A stretch of 64,000 bases of DNA from Bacillota bacterium (GTDB lineage: Bacteria > Bacillota > Clostridia > Christensenellales > UBA3700). The notes beneath the pieces are model-generated. The model searched no databases, was not told where the DNA came from, and saw only the letters and a list, made by a program, of their open reading frames with translations. The translations under genes and the position numbers were made by a program. The stretch's first letter is position 1, and each line of letters opens with the position of its first letter. Below are positions 46,589-54,341 of this stretch, in pieces. The stretch lies in the NCBI GenBank assembly GCA_023396095.1, contig JAEWXG010000012.1, positions 254,702 through 318,701 of the forward strand, in the 5' to 3' direction.

Positions 46589-48721
46589 TTAATCCTCACA
46601 ATACAACAAATCTGCATATGTAGGAATAGGCCACTTGTTAACTGGCATTTCCTTTTCAATGGAATCCACAAGATCCCTCAAATCATCCATCCCCTTAACT
46701 AATATTTTGCGACATTTTGCAGCTTTAGAGTGTAAATTTTTTTCTTTCATAATAGTCTCTATATTCTTTTCAAATGTGTCCGAAAGATTGGTTACATCAA
46801 AAGAAAGTGTGTTAATTTGCTTAATTTGATTAACCATATTAATATTAACAACCCCAATAGCCTCTCTTATTCTAGATACGTCTTTTGAAAGTTCCCCTAT
46901 ATAAGAATATACTGCTGGTAAAATCTGATTATTAATTATAAAGACCATTGTTTTTGCTTCTAATAAGATTGTATTAGCATAGTTCTCTAAATAGATTTCA
47001 CGTCTACTAGATAACTCTTTTCTATTCATAACTTTATGCTTCTCAAACAATGCAATATTTTTTTCTTTCAATAAAACATCATATGCTTCGACGCAACTAT
47101 TAATTATTGGCAGCCCACGTTTCTTCGCCTCTTTTGCCCATTCAGTGGAATAATTATTTCCCTTGAAAATAATTCTTTTATGTTCTTTGTAATACTTCTT
47201 AACAATAGTATAAACAGCTTTCTTTAGGTCTATACCTTTATCTAAATTTTCTTTTAATTCAATTGCTATTTTTTCCACATATTCTGCTGTAATTGTATTT
47301 AATGTTGTATTAGGATTTGCAAGCGTTGCAGACGATCCAACCATTCTAAATTCAAATTTGTTACCAGTAAAAGCAAATGGAGAGGTTCTATTTCTATCAC
47401 TATTATCTTTCGATAATTCTGCCAAATAATTAACTCCCGTATTAATATATTTCTTTTCAACAGAGGCAACTGTTTGCCCTTCTTCAATTGCGTTCAATAT
47501 AGATTCCAAATCATCACCAATAAAAATTGAAATAATGCTTGGGGGAGCCTCAGACCCTCCCAGTCTTCTTTCATTCCCAACATTTGCTGCACTCATTCGC
47601 ACTAAATCAGCATACTCATCAACAGCCGATATAACGGCAATAATCATAAGTAAAAATGGCAAGTTTTCCAAAGGAGTTTTTCCTGGTTTAAACAAATTAA
47701 TTCCAGTATCAGTATTTATTGACCAGTTATTATGTTTCCCACTCCCATTCATGTGTGCAAAAGGTTTTTCGTGAAGCAAACATGTCAAACCATTTTCATT
47801 AGCCACTTTTTTCATTGACTCCATGATTAATTGGTTTTGATCAGTTGCGATATTTACTTTTGAAAAAATAGGAACTAGTTCATGCTGACTTGGTGCAACT
47901 TCGTTGTGTTGCGTTTTAGCAGTAATACCTAGCTCCCACAACTCTTTATTTAATCCAGACATAAAATCGGACACTCTTTTTCTAATATTGCCATAGTACT
48001 GATTAAATGCTTCTTGCGATTTTGGTGGCATTACCCCAAATAATGTTCTACCACAATACTTCAAGTCATATCTCTTTTGATATTTATCTGTTGGGACAAG
48101 AAAATATTCTTGCTCTGCCCCTACATATGAATGTACTCTTTTTGCATCAACACCCAATAAAGGCAACAATTTCAAACATGCTCTATTTAAAGCTTCCATC
48201 GATCTCAATAAAGGTGTTTTCTTATCTAAGGCTTCTCCATTATATGAACAAAATGCAGTTGGAATATATAAAATTGGATTTGCACTTCCTCCATTCCCTT
48301 TTATGAATGCCGGCGATGAGCAATCCCACAAAGTATATCCTCTTGCCTCAAAAGTTGCTCTTATTCCACCTGTTGGAAAGCTAGATGCATCAGTCTCACC
48401 TTTAGAAAGATTTTTACCTGTAAATTCAAGCGTTGAATTCCCCTCTTTATCTATAGAAATAAATGCCTCATGTTTTTCTGCTGTTTCCCCTGTTAATGGC
48501 TGAAACCAATGCGTGTAATGTGTTACTCCATTACTTAATGCCCAATCCTTTAAAGCTACTGCAACCACGTTAGCCAACTCAATGTTAAGTGGTTTATCAT
48601 GTTCGATAACTTCTTGCAATTCTTCATAAGCCTCTTTAGGCAAATATTTTTTCATGTTTTCATTACTAAACAAATTTTTACCAAAAATTTCTGTAATTAC
48701 ATTCTTTGTTTCTCTACTCAT
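46589..48721 (-). CDS. glnN: Glutamine synthetase type III
   Basis: ATP-dependent amidation of glutamate. 710 residues, the size of type III (GlnN) and about 260 more than type I. Conserved signs are HWFQPLTGETAEKHEAF near 82, GGIRATFEARGYTLWDCSSPAF, KTQHNEVAPSQHELVPIF and CLLHEKPFAHMNGSGKHNNWSI. It overlaps the LysR gene by four bases (ATGA), so the regulator and the enzyme are probably co-transcribed. Confidence 0.95.
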   Translation of the reverse strand: MSRETKNVITEIFGKNLFSNENMKKYLPKEAYEELQEVIEHDKPLNIELANVVAVALKDWALSNGVTHYTHWFQPLTGETAEKHEAFISIDKEGNSTLEFTGKNLSKGETDASSFPTGGIRATFEARGYTLWDCSSPAFIKGNGGSANPILYIPTAFCSYNGEALDKKTPLLRSMEALNRACLKLLPLLGVDAKRVHSYVGAEQEYFLVPTDKYQKRYDLKYCGRTLFGVMPPKSQEAFNQYYGNIRKRVSDFMSGLNKELWELGITAKTQHNEVAPSQHELVPIFSKVNIATDQNQLIMESMKKVANENGLTCLLHEKPFAHMNGSGKHNNWSINTDTGINLFKPGKTPLENLPFLLMIIAVISAVDEYADLVRMSAANVGNERRLGGSEAPPSIISIFIGDDLESILNAIEEGQTVASVEKKYINTGVNYLAELSKDNSDRNRTSPFAFTGNKFEFRMVGSSATLANPNTTLNTITAEYVEKIAIELKENLDKGIDLKKAVYTIVKKYYKEHKRIIFKGNNYSTEWAKEAKKRGLPIINSCVEAYDVLLKEKNIALFEKHKVMNRKELSSRREIYLENYANTILLEAKTMVFIINNQILPAVYSYIGELSKDVSRIREAIGVVNINMVNQIKQINTLSFDVTNLSDTFEKNIETIMKEKNLHSKAAKCRKILVKGMDDLRDLVDSIEKEMPVNKWPIPTYADLLYCED

Positions 48722-49614
48722 ACATCTTTTCTCCTAGAAACTAACTCTATAAATTTGCTTGTGTATTCATCATATGAAGAATTTAAAAGCGTTACTATAT
48801 TAATTGTTCTTTTCGACGTTTTTTCTTTTGTCTTTATCTCTATCATCTCGCCATTCTTAATATATTCCTCTGCCATAAAATATGGCAATATCCCTATTCC
48901 CAAACTTGCTTTAACGCTTTCTAAAACTAAATCATAACTTCCTAAATCTAAATAAGTTCTAAATGATATTCCTAATTCATTAAAATCTTTTTCTATTTCT
49001 TTTCTAGAGTAAGATGCGCTATCAATAGCAATAATTTTATTAGAACAAAGTTCACTAAAAGAAAATTCTTTATCTTTATCTATGTGATAATTTTTTGAAA
49101 CAACAAAAATATCGTCATATTCGCAATAAACTTTTGAATGAAAAGCAGGATCTCTTAAATCTCCTTTAATAAAAATTAAATCCACTTTTCTATTTTGCAA
49201 AAGATTAATACTTTCCTCGCTCGTCCTATTTGAAATTTTAAATACAGCATCTTTATAAATCAAAGAAAAATTCTTTATTGCCTTAATTAAATAATATTTA
49301 ACTATCGTATCCGACGCACTTATTACTATCTGCCTTGATGATGTCTTTTGTAATTCTTTAAATTTATCTTCGGCAGTATCTAATAAGATGTTTGCTTCCT
49401 TTACGTATTGATATACTATCTTCCCTTCATAAGTGAGCTGAATTCCCTTACTACTTCTTGTAAAAAGTTTCCCGCCGATCTGCCTCTCAAGTTGCTTTAT
49501 AGATTGCGATACTGCAGGTTGAGAAATATACAACTCTTGAGCGGCCTTTGTTATCGAATTAGAATTGGCCACACAATAAAACACTTTATAAAGTTCGAAA
49601 TTAATATTTCCCAT
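48718..49614 (-). CDS. LysR-type transcriptional regulator, probably of glnN
   Basis: 298 residues: the N-terminal winged helix-turn-helix (FELYKVFYCVANSNSITKAAQELYISQPAVSQSIKQLERQIGGKLF, residues 5-50) and a two-lobe effector domain with a periplasmic-binding-protein fold. ATG at 49614 is supported by AGGAGC. Since it is co-transcribed with glutamine synthetase III, a nitrogen signal is likely but not proven; LysR members such as GltC act on glutamate metabolism elsewhere. It probably binds the dyad at 49770-49790. Confidence 0.93.
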   Translation of the reverse strand: MGNINFELYKVFYCVANSNSITKAAQELYISQPAVSQSIKQLERQIGGKLFTRSSKGIQLTYEGKIVYQYVKEANILLDTAEDKFKELQKTSSRQIVISASDTIVKYYLIKAIKNFSLIYKDAVFKISNRTSEESINLLQNRKVDLIFIKGDLRDPAFHSKVYCEYDDIFVVSKNYHIDKDKEFSFSELCSNKIIAIDSASYSRKEIEKDFNELGISFRTYLDLGSYDLVLESVKASLGIGILPYFMAEEYIKNGEMIEIKTKEKTSKRTINIVTLLNSSYDEYTSKFIELVSRRKDV

Positions 49615-49645
49615 TGCCTCAGCTCCTGTAATTTTTACATTTAAT

Positions 49646-49651
49646 ATTATA
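49646..49651 (-). promoter_or_regulatory. Likely -10 of the LysR-glutamine synthetase operon
   Basis: TATAAT on the minus strand at 49651-49646, about 32 bases before the LysR ATG. No good -35 lies at 17 bases (TTGATT is 21 bases away), as often seen for activator-dependent promoters. Confidence 0.4.
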
Positions 49652-49769
49652 ATACATACGCCACTAAATTAAAATCAAAAAATTTGCTGTTCGTCTTCCT
49701 ATGCAAACAAGCATAAAAAAATAAATAATTAGGACTTTTCCGGCATTTGCAATAAAAAAATTCTTATTC

Positions 49770-49790
49770 TATAATCACTAAAGTTTTATA
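49770..49790. promoter_or_regulatory. TATAA-N11-TTATA dyad, possible LysR operator
   Basis: An 11-base centre separates TATAA (49770-49774) from TTATA (49786-49790), which fits the T-N11-A dyad bound by LysR-type regulators. It lies between the divergent LysR gene and the plus-strand gene at 49890, the usual place. Nothing else in 49615-49889 looks like a gene. Confidence 0.5.
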
Positions 49791-49855
49791 AGTTTTTTTT
49801 ATTCGATTATAAAATTTAACTATTACTAATTTTTAAAAATTTTACCTTTTCAATG

Positions 49856-49861
49856 TATAAT
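49856..49861 (+). promoter_or_regulatory. Possible -10 for the CofE-like gene
   Basis: TATAAT 28 bases before the ATG at 49890 with no clear -35 at 17 bases. Activation by a regulator is possible. Confidence 0.4.
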
Positions 49862-49889
49862 ATGACGTGTAGAAAGGAGGTATCTGACA

Positions 49890-51068
49890 ATGAAAACTAT
49901 CGGTACTATCTCAAGAGGTATAAAGGCCCCTATTATAAGAAAAGGTGATAACTTAGTAAATATTGTTGTAGACAGTGTCCTTGCTGCTTCAAAAGAAGGG
50001 AATTTCTCTTTCCAAGACAGAGATATCGTTGCTGTAACAGAAGCTGTTCTTGCTAAAAGTCAAGGGAATTTCGCAACAATAGAGCAAATTGCAAAAGATG
50101 TCCGCCAAAAAACGGGCGGAGAAAGTGTGGGTTTAATCTTTCCTATTCTATCAAGAAATCGTTTTTCTCTATTATTAAAAGCTATTTCTATGGGTTGTAA
50201 AAAATTGTATTTGCAACTTTCATATCCATCAGATGAAGTAGGTAACCCTCTTATCCCAATCTCTATGTTAGAGGAGAAGAAAATCAACCCTTATACAGAC
50301 TCTTTTACAGAAAAAGAATACTATAAAACTTTTGGGAAAATATTGCATCCTTTTACCGGCATCGATTATATAGAGCTGTATAAAAATTATGCAGGAAATA
50401 ATTGCGAGATAATTTTGGCTAACAATCCTTGCGAGATATTAAAATATACTGATGTTGTCATTAATGCAGATATACATACAAGGGATCTAACTAAAAATAA
50501 ACTTTTGCAAGCTGGCGCTAAAAAAGTTTTCTCGCTAAGTGATTTATTAACATCCAGTGTAGATGGAAGCGGATATAATGAAACTTACGGCCTTTATGGA
50601 TCAAACATCTCAACTGACACTTCTGTAAAACTTTTTCCAAGAGACGCTCAGTCTTTTGTCGACGCTCTACAAAAATCTTTAATTGAAAAAACAGGCAAAC
50701 AAATCGAGGTTATGGTGTACGGAGATGGCGCATTTAAAGACCCTGTTGGCGGTATTTGGGAGCTTGCAGATCCGGTTGTTTCCCCCGCTTATACCAGTGG
50801 ATTAGAAGGCAAACCAAATGAATTAAAACTTAAATATATTGCAGATAATGATATTGCTAATTTAAATGGTGATGAAGCCGTTAATGCAATCAAAAATCTG
50901 ATTTCAAATAAGAATAAGAACCTAGGATCTTCGATGAGTTCACAAGGAACAACTCCAAGAAGATTAACAGATCTTTTAGGAAGTTTGTGTGATTTAACTA
51001 GTGGAAGCGGAGATAAAGGCACTCCTATAATATTAATACAAAATTACTTTAATACATATGCTGATTAA
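49890..51068 (+). CDS. Coenzyme F420-0:L-glutamate ligase-like protein (CofE family)
   Basis: 392 residues. Relatives of CofE add glutamate to F420-0 in GTP-dependent fashion. The N-terminus (RGIKAPIIRKGDNLVNIVVDSVLAAS, FQDRDIVAVTEAVLAKSQGN) and MVYGDGAFKDPVGGIWELADPVVSPAYTSGLEG match Bacillota CofE-like proteins, which commonly lack the rest of the F420 pathway. The true substrate is unknown. AAAGGAGG lies nine bases before the ATG. It is the only plus-strand gene in the window, divergent from the LysR gene and followed by a strong terminator. Confidence 0.78.
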   Translation: MKTIGTISRGIKAPIIRKGDNLVNIVVDSVLAASKEGNFSFQDRDIVAVTEAVLAKSQGNFATIEQIAKDVRQKTGGESVGLIFPILSRNRFSLLLKAISMGCKKLYLQLSYPSDEVGNPLIPISMLEEKKINPYTDSFTEKEYYKTFGKILHPFTGIDYIELYKNYAGNNCEIILANNPCEILKYTDVVINADIHTRDLTKNKLLQAGAKKVFSLSDLLTSSVDGSGYNETYGLYGSNISTDTSVKLFPRDAQSFVDALQKSLIEKTGKQIEVMVYGDGAFKDPVGGIWELADPVVSPAYTSGLEGKPNELKLKYIADNDIANLNGDEAVNAIKNLISNKNKNLGSSMSSQGTTPRRLTDLLGSLCDLTSGSGDKGTPIILIQNYFNTYAD

Positions 51069-51082
51069 TGAATTAAAAGTAT

Positions 51083-51119
51083 AAAAAAAAAGGGTTCTCC
51101 GGAACCCCCTTTTTTTTTA
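51083..51119. terminator. Bidirectional intrinsic terminator
   Basis: A9, the stem GGGTTC / GAACCC (51092-51097, 51102-51107) with loop TCCG, then CCT and a T-run of about 10. It ends the plus-strand gene (stop 15 bases before), and lies just past the minus-strand gene at 51128-51802, so it serves both. Confidence 0.9.
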
Positions 51120-51127
51120 TACTTTAT

Positions 51128-51802
51128 TTATTTGTTTAATATCTTTTTTATCAATCTGACTTTCTCCCCAGTATTAACATTAACAACCGCATCATACATA
51201 TTTATTTTCTCCACACCATCTAACACAATCAAATATGTCTTTACTTCTTCGTTAAAATTTATTAAATACATTTTTTCTATTTTATAGATTTTGTTTTTGT
51301 ATATTAATTGAAATTTTTCTTGACTATTAAGATACTTCCAACTATTTTTTTTCACTTCTATAAGACCTATATTCTTGTCATCACTTTGTAAATTTACAGA
51401 GAGTATGTGCTCTCCTTTTTTGAATTGTGTCCCTTTTTGAATACTTCTAGGATTATATTGCACAATTCCTTTAAATTGTTCTTGAAAATCATTTTCATAA
51501 TTTACTGTAGCCTCTCCGACTGGAGGATCTCCTGCTTTAGAAAGAACATTATATTTAAAGCTATAAAGTTCCTCTCCCACATTTACTACTTCTCCATTTG
51601 CCGCCCCAATATTTAAAATAACACCATCATTAATAGCATAATAGTTTATTGTTGCATTATTTACATCAAAAACTACTTCGTTAGAAACTTTCCCAAAAAA
51701 CAATGTTGCTATAACTATCAAAACAACAAGGGTTATTAAACTAATAGCTGTTTTTTTACACAACCCTTTATTATCTGAAAACCACTCTTTAATGTTTTTC
51801 AT
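51128..51802 (-). CDS. Single-pass membrane protein with HlyD/lipoyl-like fold
   Basis: 224 residues. One membrane helix (TAISLITLVVLIVIATLFFG, about 19-38) is followed by an extracytoplasmic beta-rich part. The segment NDGVILNIGAANGEVVNVGEELYSF resembles the biotinyl-lipoyl hairpin of HlyD-type adaptor proteins. There is no ABC partner in the operon, so adaptor function is unproved. It is the last gene of the envelope operon that starts at 57625. Confidence 0.6.
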   Translation of the reverse strand: MKNIKEWFSDNKGLCKKTAISLITLVVLIVIATLFFGKVSNEVVFDVNNATINYYAINDGVILNIGAANGEVVNVGEELYSFKYNVLSKAGDPPVGEATVNYENDFQEQFKGIVQYNPRSIQKGTQFKKGEHILSVNLQSDDKNIGLIEVKKNSWKYLNSQEKFQLIYKNKIYKIEKMYLINFNEEVKTYLIVLDGVEKINMYDAVVNVNTGEKVRLIKKILNK

Positions 51803-51811
51803 ATAATCCTC

Positions 51812-52810
51812 CTATAAATACTTATTTTGATTACAATAACCGCCCTTTAACTCCATCAATTTTATCTGACTAATATCGAATTCCCCGTTCTTGTCAATAT
51901 CAATTATTGTACCTCCTCTTTGACTTGAATATTTAAGAATATTTTTATACGCCAAAAAGTCTATACTCATACCATATGTAAGTGTAACACCTTTATATCT
52001 AAATGCGCTAGTGTTTAAATGATCATGACCACAAAAAATCCCTTTAGTCGAACCTAATGCTAAAACTCTATCAAATATTTTACTCTTAAATTTAGGTGTT
52101 CCAAAATATTCATTAATTTCTCCTATTTCTCCAAACAAATATTCGACATTATTATCTTTATTACTGCTTGTATACTCTCTCCAGGCTGTTTTATACTCAG
52201 TACAAGGAATATGAAAGAACATTAGAGTTGGAACATTTTCTCTCTCTTCTTTCAGTTTTAAAATTTCTTGCTCATACCAATCTATTTGATTATCATGAAT
52301 ATGATCAAATCCTGAAAAAAATCCTTTTTGGCAGTACATATTTGAATCCAAAAGTACTAGCCCTAGTGCCAATGTATTTTTATGATATAATTTTATAATT
52401 TGATTGCCTTGTCCATCAATATCTTTTGGCCCTCTTCTAAAAACAGAATTCTTAAAAGTTATTAAAAAATCTGAAATCCTTGATTTGTTGTATAAAGCAA
52501 AAGGTTCTACATCGTGATTTCCATAACAAATCGTCCACGGTATATTATATGAATCGATTACTCCACCAATCTTTTTAAACTCTTTCTTGTTATTTATTGA
52601 TCCTGAAAAAATAGGAATAGGATAAACTAAATCTCCAGTACATATAATAAGGTCCGGCTTTGCTTCCTCGATAATTAGCCTAACAGCTTTTTCTGCTAAT
52701 TTATCTGACTTGTGCGACAAAAAACCTGCCCCATAATGTATGTCTGTTAATTGTAAAATTCTAAATTTTTTATCATCTTCAATTTGAAACTTTACTATTT
52801 CATCTTGCAT
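51812..52810 (-). CDS. Calcineurin-like metallophosphoesterase
   Basis: 332 residues with a di-metal site: DIHYG (Asp23, His25), GDLVYP (Asp60), GNHD (97-100) and GHDHLN near 264. No signal peptide, so it is likely cytoplasmic. Substrate is unknown; related proteins hydrolyse phosphodiesters or phosphorylated sugars. The ATG shares a base with the transporter stop (TAATG), so the two are co-translated. Confidence 0.88.
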   Translation of the reverse strand: MQDEIVKFQIEDDKKFRILQLTDIHYGAGFLSHKSDKLAEKAVRLIIEEAKPDLIICTGDLVYPIPIFSGSINNKKEFKKIGGVIDSYNIPWTICYGNHDVEPFALYNKSRISDFLITFKNSVFRRGPKDIDGQGNQIIKLYHKNTLALGLVLLDSNMYCQKGFFSGFDHIHDNQIDWYEQEILKLKEERENVPTLMFFHIPCTEYKTAWREYTSSNKDNNVEYLFGEIGEINEYFGTPKFKSKIFDRVLALGSTKGIFCGHDHLNTSAFRYKGVTLTYGMSIDFLAYKNILKYSSQRGGTIIDIDKNGEFDISQIKLMELKGGYCNQNKYL

Positions 52811-54321
52811 TATACTAGCTCCTTTATTAACTCTTGCTTTTCTTTTATTTCTTCCTCAGTAAGAACATTCTCGTCATTACCTTCACGTGCTTTATCAAGA
52901 TAATATCTTATCCTACTAAGCTTTTTACTCGTCACTTTATATCTTATAGATGCTATAAATCCTATAGACATAAAGACTATAATTACACTTGCCATTAAAA
53001 TTCGTATTGCTTTAGGTGTAACTGACGTCCAAGTCATAGCGTTATCTTTCTCTTTAAGTCCACAAGCCTGCAATACAACTCCAACTAAAAATATGGCAAT
53101 AGCTTGTGTTAATTTTCTTGAAAATGTCATCAATCCACTAAATGTTCCTGTTTGCCTCTCCCCAGTTTTTAGCTCAGCTACATCAACTGTGTCCGGAAAA
53201 ACAATCCAAGGCATACTTTGTGCTCCACCTAACCCTAACCCCATAATAGCTGCAAACAATGGAATAATCCAAGCTGGCCAAGATGGCTGATATGAACATA
53301 TAATAACGCCACCTAAAATATATAGAGGCAATCCTATTCTATAGGCAAATTGTTTTGATTTCTTTCTAGATAAATATATGCTTAATGGGATAATTAAAGC
53401 TGCAGCAACCATCATTGGAGCAACTATAGTTGTAGTTCCTAATTCTAAATTCCCAAACAATTTAGTCCCTTTAGGTATAACGATTTTTGCGTAATATGTA
53501 ACTAATGCGGAAATAATATCCATACATAAAAATGCACTTATATACATGATTAAATGCCATTTATAACTCTTGATTTTGAATGGATCTATATAACTTTTAA
53601 AACTGAATTTATTTTTTATGTTTTTATCATAAGGCGCTCTCTCTTTAGAAAAAACGCCTGATGCAATCAATGGAACCGCAAATAATATTGCAAATAAAAT
53701 TCCAAAGAAATAAAACATTGTCATCTGAACTTGGTTCGGATTAGTATCAAGCAAATCTCTCTGTTTATCTATTATGATTGTAGGTATTAGGAAACATATC
53801 GCCGCTCCTAGCATTGAAAAAACCAATTTTATTGTGTTTGCCTTATTTCGTTGCTCGGCCGATGAAGAAATATCCGATGCAAGCGAGCAAAATGGCACTT
53901 GTGATATAGTATTCGCCGTACAGAAAAATATATATCCTACGGTTGCAATTGCTATTTTTAAACCACTTCGCAAATTTCTAATTGGTGCGAACAACCACAA
54001 CATGGCAAAAAAAGTTAAAATTCCTCCTGCCACCATGTATGGTTTCCTTCTTCCCCATTTTGAACGTGTATTATCAGAAATTACACCCATTAAAGGATCG
54101 GAAATAGCATCCCACGCCTTTGATACCATTATAATGGCTCCGGCAACAGCAGGAGCTATCCCTAAAACCATATTTAAATAAAACAATAAAACTAGCGATA
54201 TTAATGTTGCACTACCGCCCCCATAAATTTCCGCACTTCCATATAAGATTGCTTCTTTTAGAGGAATATAATCTTTCTTTTCTTGTTCCGTTAACTCTCT
54301 TTTTTGCTTATTTCCCTTCAT
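52810..54321 (-). CDS. GPH-family (MelB-like) sugar:cation symporter
   Basis: 503 residues with 12 predicted helices and the glycoside-pentoside-hexuronide signature DAISDPLMGVISDNTRSKWGRRKPYMVAGG near 73-101; the C-terminal end is charged and cytoplasmic. Carries glycosides with a cation in related systems. Its neighbours contain no glycosidase, so it may move an envelope building block or a breakdown product. GGGAG precedes the ATG at 54321. Confidence 0.88.
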   Translation of the reverse strand: MKGNKQKRELTEQEKKDYIPLKEAILYGSAEIYGGGSATLISLVLLFYLNMVLGIAPAVAGAIIMVSKAWDAISDPLMGVISDNTRSKWGRRKPYMVAGGILTFFAMLWLFAPIRNLRSGLKIAIATVGYIFFCTANTISQVPFCSLASDISSSAEQRNKANTIKLVFSMLGAAICFLIPTIIIDKQRDLLDTNPNQVQMTMFYFFGILFAILFAVPLIASGVFSKERAPYDKNIKNKFSFKSYIDPFKIKSYKWHLIMYISAFLCMDIISALVTYYAKIVIPKGTKLFGNLELGTTTIVAPMMVAAALIIPLSIYLSRKKSKQFAYRIGLPLYILGGVIICSYQPSWPAWIIPLFAAIMGLGLGGAQSMPWIVFPDTVDVAELKTGERQTGTFSGLMTFSRKLTQAIAIFLVGVVLQACGLKEKDNAMTWTSVTPKAIRILMASVIIVFMSIGFIASIRYKVTSKKLSRIRYYLDKAREGNDENVLTEEEIKEKQELIKELV

Positions 54322-54341
54322 TTTTTCTCCCTTTAACCTTA

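Noticed and set aside
46587..46600. T-box riboswitch before alaS
   Set aside because: Only two bases separate it from glnN, so there is no leader of the needed length.
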